Made by a program: the position numbers and the translations under genes. A stretch of DNA of 47,892 nucleotides, taken from positions 1 to 47,892 of the forward strand of contig JASMHZ010000008.1 of NCBI GenBank assembly GCA_030750465.1, read 5' to 3'. This DNA comes from Candidatus Peribacteraceae bacterium (GTDB lineage: Bacteria > Patescibacteriota > Gracilibacteria > Peribacterales > Peribacteraceae). Of this stretch, positions 1 to 7,050 are shown one piece after another; positions within the stretch are counted from its first letter, which is position 1, and the number at the start of each line of letters is the position of its first letter. The notes beneath the pieces are model-generated. The model searched no databases and was not told where the DNA came from. It saw only the letters and a program-made list of their open reading frames with translations.

Positions 1-105
1 AATTGTTGACTCGTCCTCCCCAATTTATTTGGGAAGAACTAGCAAAGTAGCCCTCCTCACGGTTGGCTATTTTGCTAAGTGGACGTATTTTGACCTCACC
101 ACCGG

Positions 106-131
106 CCCCTCTCCTGCTTGCAGGAGAGGGG
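106..131. repeat. Perfect 12-bp stem palindrome
   Basis: CCCCTCTCCTGC and GCAGGAGAGGGG pair perfectly around a TT loop. No T-tract follows, so it is not a classical terminator. A second hairpin just upstream (about 39-81) pairs AGCAAAGTAGCC with GGCTATTTTGCT. Their role is not clear; they may be structural RNA or dispersed palindromic repeats. Confidence 0.6.
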
Positions 132-214
132 AGCTTTGCATGGGTAAATTTGATTATATGCAAAAGCCTGCAACGATCGAGGATCGGTGCAGGCTTTCGA
201 CAGCGAGAGGGGGG

Positions 215-487
215 TTGGTACGACTACTGAAAAAAAATACTGAACTTGGTGCAATGTTATTGGAACATTTAAAACCAGGAACCTTGTTGACGAGTCTTAT
301 TAAAAAGAACCTTGAATCAGATGCACGCGTAACAGCTGTGAGTGTGCACAACAAGAGCCTTCTTCATCGTGTCGTCGCACATACGGTAAAGAAGCGCATT
401 GATCGGAGCGTGAGTAAGTCCTTAGAGGAAGAAGCGAATGGAGAGTGGGCATCAATTCTACTTCAGTTGGTTTTGGTACGAACTTGA
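215..487 (+). CDS. Hypothetical protein, 90 aa
   Basis: I do not recognise a family. The frame is open from position 29, but a TTG at 215, directly after a G-rich stretch (GAGAGGGGGG), gives a sensible soluble protein that begins with a basic, leucine-rich helix and ends in LQLVLVRT. Upstream codons pass through strong hairpins and look non-coding. The 3' end overlaps the oppositely oriented gene at 458-697 by 30 bases, so at least one of the two may not be real. Confidence 0.35.
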   Translation: MVRLLKKNTELGAMLLEHLKPGTLLTSLIKKNLESDARVTAVSVHNKSLLHRVVAHTVKKRIDRSVSKSLEEEANGEWASILLQLVLVRT

Positions 488-697
488 GGAGCGACTGTTT
501 GCTGTATCAATAGCAGTGGACCGTATGCTGAGCACTTGCATTGCTTCTACGTATCTATCTCCTTGCAGCTTGTTGATAGCGGCCTGAACCTTTTTGAGCT
601 CAGGAGAAGAGAGAGAGAGAGTTACTGCCAGCTCATTGATAAGTTGATCTGCAGAGAGCGTGTCCCATTCGATCGCATTCTTGCCATTCTTCGTCAT
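458..697 (-). CDS. Hypothetical small protein, 79 aa
   Basis: A small, probably alpha-helical protein without membrane segment or signal peptide. A purine-rich GGGGAT lies just before the ATG and may act as a ribosome binding site. The middle (LSADQLINELAVTLSL) has an amphipathic pattern, and the last fifteen residues are Ser/Gln/Asn-rich and probably disordered. It is divergent from the gene at 785, leaving about 87 bases between the starts. No family recognised. Confidence 0.45.
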   Translation of the reverse strand: MTKNGKNAIEWDTLSADQLINELAVTLSLSSPELKKVQAAINKLQGDRYVEAMQVLSIRSTAIDTANSRSSSSYQNQLK

Positions 698-784
698 ATC
701 CCCATGGTACGTCAGAATTCTTGCCTGTCAACGAACTTCCCAAATTCTCTTGACTGTGGTCTGCTACAAGAGGAGGATGGTGGC

Positions 785-1093
785 ATGGACAATGAGCATG
801 ATCAACCAAGCGTAGAAGTCGTAGAACAGAACAGTCTGGTAGCAGCGCTGCTCGAAGAGTTCCAGGCATTTGTTGCAGCAAGTGCAGTGATGCCAGCAGA
901 ACATCACACGCATCTGGAACAACATGCCTTTGACCCACAGTCACCGCAGCGTTCTATTGCTCTTGAGGCACTCGGTACAGTGAATCCTGCTGCAAAGAAA
1001 ATTGCTGAGTCTGAGCAAAAGCAACGAATCAGTGCTTTGAAAGAAACAGAGAGTGGTCAGATGTATGGTTGTTGTAGTGGGTACGAGTTCTAG
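785..1093 (+). CDS. Hypothetical small acidic protein, 102 aa
   Basis: The start is set by an AGAGGAGG ribosome binding site about eight bases upstream of ATG 785, one of the few clear Shine-Dalgarno sequences in this window. The protein is acidic at its N-terminus with a helical central part (SLVAALLEEFQAFVAAS). The 3' part is richer in Lys, Glu and Gln. It is followed 25 bases later by the alpha-CTD-like gene and may be cotranscribed with it. No family recognised. Confidence 0.5.
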   Translation: MDNEHDQPSVEVVEQNSLVAALLEEFQAFVAASAVMPAEHHTHLEQHAFDPQSPQRSIALEALGTVNPAAKKIAESEQKQRISALKETESGQMYGCCSGYEF

Positions 1094-1118
1094 CCTTTCT
1101 CTCTTCAAAATCTGATAC

Positions 1119-1571
1119 ATGAAAACTGCCAGCGATCTATCATCGGAAGCACGTAAGATGCATCTCAGCCAACTCGATATTTCGATGCGCAGTTGCAACA
1201 CCCTTGGGAGAGAAGGAATCCATTTTGTTGAAGACGTAACCAATCGCACAGAAGAAGAATTGCTCTCCATCTTCAATTTCGGAGTGAAGAGTATTAATGA
1301 GTTGTATCTCGCGCTGGCACAGGTTGGGGTGAGGATGAATGGTGTATTAGTCGAAAGGAAAGGGGGGGGGGACTTCAACGGACATTCTCGAAGAAGATCA
1401 TCCGAGCCATCTGCAGACGACATTCGCGCTCGCTGCCTAGAGATACAGGCTAGCTGGACGGAATCGGAACATCAAAGACGATTAGGAAAGACCAGCGTCC
1501 AAGAAAGTTGGCTGCCGCCTTCGGTACATATAGACGACGAGAAGTTTGTACACGGAAACAGCGATTATTAG
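1119..1571 (+). CDS. Free-standing RNA polymerase alpha-CTD-like protein
   Basis: Residues about 13-73 match the C-terminal domain of the RNA polymerase alpha subunit: LSQLDISMRSCNTLGREGI, then a TEEELL helix, then FGVKSINEL and a final helix (LALAQVGVRM). In RpoA this helix-hairpin-helix-like domain binds UP-element DNA and activators. Here the N-terminal assembly domain is absent, and the domain is followed by about 75 basic/polar residues with a poly-G tract at DNA level (1363-1370) around RKGGG. It could be a DNA-binding protein that borrowed the domain, or intron/mobile-element cargo, since it lies just upstream of group I intron sequence. The family call comes from the motif pattern; the function is inferred. 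Confidence 0.65.
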   Translation: MKTASDLSSEARKMHLSQLDISMRSCNTLGREGIHFVEDVTNRTEEELLSIFNFGVKSINELYLALAQVGVRMNGVLVERKGGGDFNGHSRRRSSEPSADDIRARCLEIQASWTESEHQRRLGKTSVQESWLPPSVHIDDEKFVHGNSDY

Positions 1572-1606
1572 CCACTCCGACTTTTTATTTTCTTCCAACG
1601 AAGACA

Positions 1607-1828
1607 ATGAATAATCCAAATGAATCCACAATGAAACAATATCTCATGCAGGCTGGTCTTGATGAAGAGCCTGCAAATATCATTGCTTCTGCTAAAGCTC
1701 AATACTTTGATGGTGTAGAGCTGACTGCAGAAAAAGTACAGCAGGCCGAAGATATTATTCAGCAATGTAAGCCTCAAGTAGAGGCGGCAAAGCAAGCAAT
1801 GATTGATGATGGATATGAGTTTGGATAG
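1607..1828 (+). CDS. Hypothetical small protein, 73 aa
   Basis: Starts at the ATG reading MNNPNESTMKQYL; no clear ribosome binding site precedes it. The protein is short, helical and soluble, with a Gln/Ala/Glu-rich central part (AEKVQQAEDIIQQCKP) and an acidic end. It stops 14 bases before the R element of the group I intron, so it may be encoded within a peripheral loop of that intron. It carries no LAGLIDADG, HNH or GIY-YIG motif and is not a recognisable homing endonuclease. Confidence 0.45.
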   Translation: MNNPNESTMKQYLMQAGLDEEPANIIASAKAQYFDGVELTAEKVQQAEDIIQQCKPQVEAAKQAMIDDGYEFG

Positions 1829-1839
1829 AGATCAAATGG

Positions 1840-2074
1840 ATCCTCAGAGACTACACGCCATGCTCCGCTTTCAAGCGGATGATGATATAGTCCGATCCCT
1901 ATGGCGACATAGGGTGGCAGAGAATCGTCTGCCAATTAAAAAACGAACGTCGAGAACAACTTCCTAATACAAGAGTGTTGTCGCGAAGACGGGCTTTGCC
2001 TGTCTGGAGCGACTCCTTTGAAAGGAAAGGGGTTCCGTAGGGGAAAACCGTAGGTTTTCCCATGCGAAACTTTG
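1840..2074 (+). ncRNA. Group I intron, 3' catalytic core (P7-P8-P9)
   Basis: The conserved R element (TCAGAGACTACA, 1842-1853) and S element (GATATAGTCC, about 1882-1891) form P7. Between them a compact P8 hairpin pairs CCGCTT with AAGCGG. Downstream are P9-type hairpins: CCCTAT/ATAGGG, GGCAGA/TCTGCC, and a larger arm around 1978-2025. The intron probably ends at G2074, just before 23S rRNA sequence. I cannot find the P and Q elements or the 5' splice site. The upstream half is either spread among the small ORFs or missing. Confidence 0.8.
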
Positions 2075-2202
2075 AAGTTCCGACCCGCACGAATGGTATA
2101 ACGGTCTGAGCACTGTCTCAACGCGGAGCTCGGTGAAATTGCAGTCCCGGTGCAAATGCCGGGTAGACTACGGAAGGACGAAAAGACCCTATGAAGCTTT
2201 AC
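2075..2202 (+). rRNA. 23S rRNA fragment (domains IV/V junction), truncated
   Basis: The sequence follows bacterial 23S rRNA from AAGTTCCGACC (about E. coli 1940) through CACGAATGG, CTGTCTC and GTGAAATTG to the peptidyl-transferase segment ACGAAAAGACCCTATGAAG and CTTTAC (about E. coli 2078). Similarity then fades: CCTTGATAAT near 2216 may be degraded helix 75-79, and no later 23S sequence occurs before the cold-shock gene. The 5' part of the gene is not in the window. This is therefore an exon fragment, a pseudogene, part of a further-split rRNA, or an assembly join. Confidence 0.85.
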
Positions 2203-2293
2203 GAACCATCCTTGATAATCATTTGTATCAGATGCATTTCCTTTGAAGATATTATTCATGATTGAAGAATAGCATAGGTATCATCTTCAAATT

Positions 2294-2332
2294 TCAAAAA
2301 AAGCACACAAACTTTCGCTCGTGTGCTTCTTT
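2294..2332 (-). terminator. Rho-independent terminator of the cold-shock gene
   Basis: On the minus strand AAGCACAC pairs with GTGTGCTT around a 12-base loop and is followed by a run of seven T. It lies 14 bases beyond the stop codon of the cold-shock gene. Confidence 0.8.
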
Positions 2333-2345
2333 GATTTTAAAGGAA

Positions 2346-2540
2346 TTAAACCTTTTTGACTTGCTCGGCTTTGGGACCTTTGTCTCCGCTGCCTTCTTCG
2401 AACTCGACTTCGTCTCCTTCCTGAAGAGCATCAAAGGCGACATCAACCAAATCGGCTGAGTGGAAGAAAATGTCGTCGCTTCCTTCGCGAGCAATAAAAC
2501 CGAAGCCATTTAGAAGCTTCTTTACTGTACCTGTGGCCAT
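2346..2540 (-). CDS. cspA: Cold-shock domain protein (CspA family)
   Basis: A 64-residue single OB-fold protein of the usual length for the family. RNP1 is present as NGFGFI (residues 11-16) and RNP2 as DIFFH (23-27). Such proteins bind single-stranded RNA and DNA and melt RNA structure, acting as RNA chaperones in the cytoplasm. It is monocistronic, with its own terminator downstream and about 150 bases of AT-rich upstream DNA separating it from yidD. The gene symbol is generic for the family, since paralogues cannot be told apart here. Confidence 0.93.
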   Translation of the reverse strand: MATGTVKKLLNGFGFIAREGSDDIFFHSADLVDVAFDALQEGDEVEFEEGSGDKGPKAEQVKKV

Positions 2541-2688
2541 AAAAATATGGTGAAAAAAAGTAGAAATGTAAATCTTACTATGAAGAGAATCATTTCCACC
2601 TCATTCAAAACTAAGCTTACACAGTAAACCATAGCATAATTTTCTTACAATATGGGAAATTCCCACCTTTTTTTGGCGAAATATGTCC

Positions 2689-2964
2689 TTATTTCACCAT
2701 TGTCTCAATTTTTTCATCACTCAGCTTCCTACAAGGATTGCATCCAAGTACTCTTTTTGTAGTCAGAACACCCCCAACAATGACACCTTTTTCCTGAATT
2801 TGTCTTTTTCCGTACTCAGAACAGGTTGGATGGTGTCGACAATATCCATATGAATGAAGATTTTTAAGAGCTCCATGATCGGGTGACAGAGTCTTCTGAT
2901 AAAGCTCGATGATCTTAACGGCCAGAATTCTTGGTATCAAGATAGGATTGCGCAAAGGGGACAT
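2689..2964 (-). CDS. yidD: Membrane protein insertion efficiency factor YidD
   Basis: A 91-residue protein with the YidD (DUF37) signature: YQKTLSPDHG, then CRHHPTCSEYG, then a GG-x-L-x-T-x-R motif and a closing CNPC. YidD proteins sit at the inner face of the membrane and assist YidC-dependent insertion. Normally the gene lies between rnpA and yidC; here neither is nearby. It is divergent from the small membrane-protein gene at 3001, with 36 bases between the starts. Confidence 0.92.
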   Translation of the reverse strand: MSPLRNPILIPRILAVKIIELYQKTLSPDHGALKNLHSYGYCRHHPTCSEYGKRQIQEKGVIVGGVLTTKRVLGCNPCRKLSDEKIETMVK

Positions 2965-3000
2965 GGGAATGTAGAATTAATATACCCTTCCTCCTTACCT

Positions 3001-3270
3001 ATGTCTTTGGAACAATTGCTTGCCGGACTCCAGATCTCCGTTGCGATTTTAATCATAATTCTTCTTTACCATGCTCTTTTCATAGCCGTGGATTTAAGAA
3101 AAATACTCAGACGCGTAGATGGTCTAACAAGCCAGATAGAGGAGGTGATTATGAAACCTATATCAATGGCGGATCACATTTTCCAGTGGGTGACTGATTA
3201 TATAGAGGAGGATAATAAAAAGAAGAAGAAAGGGAGCAAGAGCAAGAAGGGCAATAAAAAGAGCAAATAA
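3001..3270 (+). CDS. Small single-pass membrane protein, Lys-rich tail
   Basis: An 89-residue protein with one hydrophobic segment (about residues 10-30, ISVAILIIILLYHALFIAV), then a short helical region (LRRVDGLTSQIEEVI) and a strongly basic, Lys/Ser-rich C-terminal tail. The tail is likely cytoplasmic and could bind nucleic acid or phospholipid. The layout is like many small CPR membrane proteins and DUF948-like proteins, but no family can be named. It is followed 19 bases later by a second membrane gene in the same orientation, so an operon is likely. Confidence 0.7.
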   Translation: MSLEQLLAGLQISVAILIIILLYHALFIAVDLRKILRRVDGLTSQIEEVIMKPISMADHIFQWVTDYIEEDNKKKKKGSKSKKGNKKSK

Positions 3271-3289
3271 TTTCTATCAAATCTTTCTT

Positions 3290-3586
3290 ATGCCAAAGAA
3301 AAAATCATCTTCATCTGCCATCGAGACGGCATTGGTCGATTCAATAGATCATTTAAATGATTCCGTCCAACGCTTAACAAAAAGATCCCGTGCAATAGTA
3401 GAATCCAGCAAAAGCTATGGAATATATTTCTTGCGTGGGGTTATGTATGGATTGGGATTCTTGTTTGCTTTTGTAATAGTAATTCCACTTATTGTTTGGA
3501 TGCTTCAATACATTGAATGGATCCCAATGCTGGGAGACCTCATTGTAAATATAATCGAAAGGATTGAAGAGGTTTCGAAACTCTAG
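3290..3586 (+). CDS. Small membrane protein, DUF5665-like
   Basis: A 98-residue protein: Lys/Ser-rich N-terminus, a helical segment, then the motif YFLRGVMYGLGFLFAF leading into one long or two tight hydrophobic helices (about residues 46-72), and a PMLGDLIVNIIERI end. This arrangement (RGv.xGlGx..G, transmembrane helix, P-x-x-G-x-x-I) resembles DUF5665 family proteins, which are common in CPR and have no known function. It is the second gene of the 3001-3586 pair and ends at an inverted repeat shared with the convergent gene at 3686. Confidence 0.7.
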   Translation: MPKKKSSSSAIETALVDSIDHLNDSVQRLTKRSRAIVESSKSYGIYFLRGVMYGLGFLFAFVIVIPLIVWMLQYIEWIPMLGDLIVNIIERIEEVSKL

Positions 3587-3589
3587 ATA

Positions 3590-3690
3590 TTTTAGTTTTT
3601 AGCTTGTAGCTTGTAGCTTCATTAGCTTCTGCAAGTGCTGTTCAGAGAAGTCGAAAAACTAAAGCTACAAGCTAGAAGCTATGAGCTAAA
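3590..3690. repeat. Imperfect inverted repeat of AGCTT/AAGCT words
   Basis: The left arm repeats TAGCTTGTAGCTTC-like words and the right arm carries AAGCTACAAGCTAGAAGCT, so a transcript would fold into a long imperfect hairpin. It lies between two convergent genes and could terminate both. A related AGCTT-word repeat is at 11918-12008. Confidence 0.7.
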
Positions 3691-4189
3691 GAATTGGTTG
3701 TTTATCTATGAATACTCTTATGAACAGTCTCTTAACGACGTCATAAGAAGCTTCCACAATGTTGGCAAGCAATGTGTTCAGTCTTCTTATTTTTGAATAA
3801 AGCTCATTGAGTTTGTGGGCATTGCCGGGCCTGGATATTCTGCGAGTTGCATGGCGCACTTGTTTTCTAAGGGCTTTGACTTCTTTTTCTATATGCTTTG
3901 CAAGTTCATTTCTTACAACTTTTTCAACTGGCATATTCTTGATCGCTTGATTGCGGGGAGAAGTTCCGCTTGCTGAGGATTTGCTGACCTTCTTTGATCC
4001 GCCTCCTCCGCCCATATCGCCTGACTTATCTTCTCCCATTCTCTCGGAAATGTTTCCAAGCAGATTAATGGTTTCAATAAGGCCCTCCAGTTTCTGGGGT
4101 TGTTCCACTATTAGTGCTCTGGATGTTTCTTTTGATTCGGTGAGCTGTTTGCCTTTTTCGGGGGAAGCAGAGGCTGTACCCATACCCAT
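3686..4189 (-). CDS. Hypothetical helical protein, 167 aa
   Basis: Not recognised. The N-terminal half is Ser/Gly/Lys-rich and contains a poly-Gly linker (MGGGGGSKK, about residues 59-67). The C-terminal half is basic and strongly helical (VRNELAKHIEKEVKALRKQV, then ISRPGNAHKLNELYSKIRRL), suggesting a coiled coil. It has no signal peptide or clear membrane helix. The stop codon abuts the inverted repeat at 3590-3690. The upstream region is a purine-rich inverted repeat shared with the divergent HIT gene. Confidence 0.6.
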   Translation of the reverse strand: MGMGTASASPEKGKQLTESKETSRALIVEQPQKLEGLIETINLLGNISERMGEDKSGDMGGGGGSKKVSKSSASGTSPRNQAIKNMPVEKVVRNELAKHIEKEVKALRKQVRHATRRISRPGNAHKLNELYSKIRRLNTLLANIVEASYDVVKRLFIRVFIDKQPIL

Positions 4190-4199
4190 ATATTTTCTC

Positions 4200-4345
4200 T
4201 TATTTACGCGAAAAAGTCAATGTATAAGAAGAAGCAGAGGAATCAGAAGAAGGAGAGGAATCAGAAGAAATTATCTTCAGATTCTGGAATGAAGTCGTCC
4301 TCTGAATCTTTTGCATCATCTGCTTCTTCTGCATCTTTCTGGTCA
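4200..4345. repeat. Purine-word inverted repeat (GAAGAAGCAGAGGAATCAG type)
   Basis: The left part repeats GAAGAAGCAGAGGAATCAGA-like words and the right part carries the pyrimidine complement (CTGATTCC/CTTCTTCTGC variants), forming a long imperfect hairpin between two divergent genes. Relatives occur at 6930-7050, 16250-16332 and 36046-36172. Confidence 0.7.
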
Positions 4346-4353
4346 ATGTTACA

Positions 4354-4701
4354 ATGAAAAGTACTATGATCGAAGATACTATCTTCCACAAAATCGTCCG
4401 AAAAGAGATTCCGTCAGATATAGTTTATGAGGATGATGAGGTTTTGATATTCAAGGACATAAATCCAAAGGCTCCAACACATCTTCTACTTATTGCCAAG
4501 AAGGAGGAAGACTTCGTATCATCAATTATTGATCTTACAGAAGAGACTGCTCATGTTCCTCTTATGTTAATCCGCAAAGCTCAGAAGTTTGCAAAAGAGA
4601 AAGGGATCGACGGGTACAAACTTACGTTCCATGTTGGCGAAGGCGGGGGGCAGTTAGTTTTTTACCTGCATTTGCATCTCATGAGTCAGCAGGAATTGTG
4701 A
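4354..4701 (+). CDS. HIT family nucleotide-binding hydrolase
   Basis: A 115-residue histidine-triad protein, probably hydrolysing nucleoside phosphoramidates or related adenylated compounds. It begins with the family hallmark DTIFHKIVRKEIPSDIVYED, has DINPKAPTHLLLI in the middle and ends with the triad region. The triad reads Y-L-H-L-H where H-x-H-x-H is expected. The nucleophilic middle His and the last His are kept; the first is Tyr, with one extra residue before it (QLVFYLHLHLM). An inner ATG at 4366 is an equally good start. The 3' end overlaps the convergent HAD gene by 23 bases. Confidence 0.88.
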   Translation: MKSTMIEDTIFHKIVRKEIPSDIVYEDDEVLIFKDINPKAPTHLLLIAKKEEDFVSSIIDLTEETAHVPLMLIRKAQKFAKEKGIDGYKLTFHVGEGGGQLVFYLHLHLMSQQEL

Positions 4702-5320
4702 TCTTATCAAAACTTTTAATTATTTGATCTGCTCTGGATAGATCTTGAGTAGTAGTGTCTGGGAAATCTACTCCAATGCAGTACATACCTGCGTTCTTGG
4801 CTGATTCAACTCCGTTTGCAGCATCTTCTATTGCGATGCATTTATTAGGCTCTATACCAAGTTTATCTGCAGCAACCAAATAGATTGTTGGCTTGGGCTT
4901 ACCTTCATCTATACCGATGTCATCTGCAGTAACGACTACTTGAAACGAATCGATTATGTTTAAATCTTTAAGGATTTTATGAACCCATTTTCCGGGTGCA
5001 GACGATGCTACGGCAATTTGAATGCCACCTTCCTCAAGTTGTTTTAATAGATCAGTTACTCCATCAATTATCGCGCATTGATCATATACTCTTCTTGATA
5101 GATCCTTATACACTTCAAGAAATTCTTCTAGAGAAATATTTATTTCATAATTTCGTCTAATAAAATTGTAAGTTCCTGGAATTGTCATGCCAACGATTTT
5201 GGCATTATCTTCGTAATTCCAGTTAGGCACTATTGAACTGAATAAAGACTTCTCTTCCCTTCGCCAATAACGTTCACTATCCACGATTACACCGTCGAAA
5301 TCAAAAATTACGGCTTTCAT
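4679..5320 (-). CDS. HAD superfamily phosphatase, beta-phosphoglucomutase-like
   Basis: A 213-residue cytoplasmic HAD hydrolase of subfamily IA. Motif I is DFDGVIVDS (residues 7-15) with both catalytic Asp, motif II is ASSA, motif III is GKPKP, and motif IV is EDAANG. The helical cap sits between motifs I and II (about residues 16-80). This set matches beta-phosphoglucomutase/phosphatase-like enzymes acting on sugar phosphates or similar small phosphoesters; the substrate cannot be read from sequence. The gene starts two bases after the S1 stop codon, so the two are probably cotranscribed. Confidence 0.88.
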   Translation of the reverse strand: MKAVIFDFDGVIVDSERYWRREEKSLFSSIVPNWNYEDNAKIVGMTIPGTYNFIRRNYEINISLEEFLEVYKDLSRRVYDQCAIIDGVTDLLKQLEEGGIQIAVASSAPGKWVHKILKDLNIIDSFQVVVTADDIGIDEGKPKPTIYLVAADKLGIEPNKCIAIEDAANGVESAKNAGMYCIGVDFPDTTTQDLSRADQIIKSFDKITIPADS

Positions 5321-5323
5321 GAC

Positions 5324-6814
5324 TTAAGCGGAATATCCTGCAGCTTCAGCCTCCTTTTCGTCCTTAAAGTACACGCGGTTCTCTTCCTTAATCTTTTTTC
5401 CTTGCGCTGAGTCGGATGCGTAGAACTTTTTGCCCGTTTTGGAGGCGACGAAGGGGGATTCGGTTTTCGGTTTTCGGTTTTTGGTTGTCAGATCCTTATT
5501 ATCCGAACCCGATAACCGATCCCCGACATCCAAATCTTCCTCTTTTTTCTCTTTTGATTCCTTTATCTCCTTCTTGTCGGCCGTAGCCCCTGGCCCTCGT
5601 AGCCTTGGCGAAGTGGGCTTGGCGGAGGCTGATGCACCCTTTTTAGCTGCTTCAGCTTCCTCCTTTGCTTTCGCTTCCTCCTCCTCGCGCTCCTTCTTGA
5701 TTCTTTCAAGCGTCGCTTTATCAATTGGCTTTAGTGCTTTGATCGAAAGGCCGATCCTGCGTTCATCAATATCAATGTTAATTACCTGAGCATCTATCTT
5801 TTCCCCGATTGTAAGGACCTCAGACGGATCAGTAACTTTGTGATGTGCGAGTTCAGTTAAGTGAACAAGACCATTAATGTCATTCTCGAGCTTAATAAAA
5901 GCACCATAGTCAGCAAACCGCACAACTGCACCCTGAACTTTTTTGCCGACAGGATATCTTTCTGCAATTTCTTCCCATGGATCTTTGGTCAACTGTTTGA
6001 CGGAAAGTGAAAGCTTATCTCCATCTAGTCCAATAACTTTGACTTTCAGGCGGTCGCCGGATTCAGTGAATTCCGCAGGGTTCTTTACGTGGCCCCAGGC
6101 AATTTCGGATATGTGAACCAATCCCTCCAATCCTTCGAAGGCTACGAAGAGGCCGAACTTAACTATTCCTGTAACCAAGCCTTCTTTCACATCACCGACT
6201 TTTAGATTTTCAAGGGACTTAGCACGTTCTTCTGACATTGCTTCGCGCTCAGAAACTACTATCTTTCCAGATTCCTCGTCCATAGTAATTATTTTGACCG
6301 TAAATTTGTGCCCTATGTATTTAGACAGCCTGTTAATGATTTCCATAGCATCAGCATTATTTACTCTTGGATAATGAAGAGGTGCAAGCTGGCTAACAGG
6401 CAAGAAGGTTCGAATTCCATCGATATTTGCCAGCAGTCCTCCCTTATTTGCTTCTTGTGGAACAAATTCCATCGTTTTTTCTCCGTCAATCAGATCGTGG
6501 AAACGGTCCCAAGCCTTTTGCTGGCTTGCCATTCTAAGGCTGAGGACTACCATTCCTTCTTCGTTGTCTTCCTCCAGAACCATTGCGAAAACTTCGTCAC
6601 CGATCTTTAGTGCTCGGAAAGTATTGAAAGAATCTCTGAGCTCACGACCACTGACAATTCCGGTAGTTCCACCCTTAATATCGAGTAAAAGCTTGTTTTT
6701 ACCCCGAAATACGACTGAACCTTCCACCAGCTCTCCGGGGTGCATTCGCAAAATTGGAGGAGCGCTTTTTAGAAGATCCTCCATAACCGTGTTCTTTGTA
6801 ACTGTTGCTGCCAT
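5324..6814 (-). CDS. rpsA: 30S ribosomal protein S1
   Basis: A 496-residue protein with four S1/OB repeats (about residues 25-365; later ones show GLFVAFEGLEGLVHISEI and GAFIKLENDINGLVHLTEL). S1 binds mRNA and aids initiation on the 30S subunit. I start at MAATVT; six more codons lie upstream in frame. After the repeats comes a charged, low-complexity linker with Lys/Glu runs, a palindromic insertion (5586-5620) and a heptamer-like repeat (5460-5490). The last 45 residues resemble an Ada-type metal-binding module but with its Cys replaced. Bacterial S1 usually has four to six repeats. Confidence 0.93.
   Translation of the reverse strand: MAATVTKNTVMEDLLKSAPPILRMHPGELVEGSVVFRGKNKLLLDIKGGTTGIVSGRELRDSFNTFRALKIGDEVFAMVLEEDNEEGMVVLSLRMASQQKAWDRFHDLIDGEKTMEFVPQEANKGGLLANIDGIRTFLPVSQLAPLHYPRVNNADAMEIINRLSKYIGHKFTVKIITMDEESGKIVVSEREAMSEERAKSLENLKVGDVKEGLVTGIVKFGLFVAFEGLEGLVHISEIAWGHVKNPAEFTESGDRLKVKVIGLDGDKLSLSVKQLTKDPWEEIAERYPVGKKVQGAVVRFADYGAFIKLENDINGLVHLTELAHHKVTDPSEVLTIGEKIDAQVINIDIDERRIGLSIKALKPIDKATLERIKKEREEEEAKAKEEAEAAKKGASASAKPTSPRLRGPGATADKKEIKESKEKKEEDLDVGDRLSGSDNKDLTTKNRKPKTESPFVASKTGKKFYASDSAQGKKIKEENRVYFKDEKEAEAAGYSA
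5586..5620. repeat. Palindromic element inserted in frame in the S1 gene
   Basis: On the coding strand GCCCACTTCGCC-AA-GGCTACGAGGGC forms a hairpin and encodes the SPRLRGPG part of the linker. Its CTTCG...CTACGAGGG words recur in the palindromes at 34141-34175 and 42315-42356. Confidence 0.55.
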
Positions 6815-6929
6815 AATAAAGATTTGGTGCAAGTGGAAAGGATAAAGTAGATGGAGGTCGCTGCCCTTGCACGAGCAACAGCTACCTCAGCAGGTACAGG
6901 ATCTCATAGCTGAGGATTCGATGTCAATA

Positions 6930-7050
6930 ATAATTGAAAGAAACAGAAGAAGCAGATGAAACAGAAGAAACAGAGGGCTATGTCAAAACAGCATCTGAAG
7001 ATTATCTCTTCTGGTTCCTCTGTTTCTTCTAGTTCCTCTGTTTCCTCTAT
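6930..7050. repeat. Purine-word inverted repeat
   Basis: GAAACAGAAGAAGCAGATGAAACAG-type words on the left pair with TTCCTCTGTTTCTTCTAGTTCC-type words on the right. It lies just downstream of the 7047-7877 gene and upstream of the S1 gene, where it could end the transcript. Confidence 0.7.

Noticed and set aside
1-90. Possible further 23S rRNA (domain IV) at the window start: GCTAAGTGGACGTATTTTGACC
   Set aside because: It matches TGCTAAG..GACGTAT of 23S, but the flanks and the next conserved block (GTGACGCCTGCCCGGTGC) do not follow. The similarity is too short without alignment.
2262-2459. 65-aa plus-strand frame over the cold-shock gene
   Set aside because: Antisense shadow of the CspA frame, which has RNP motifs and a terminator.
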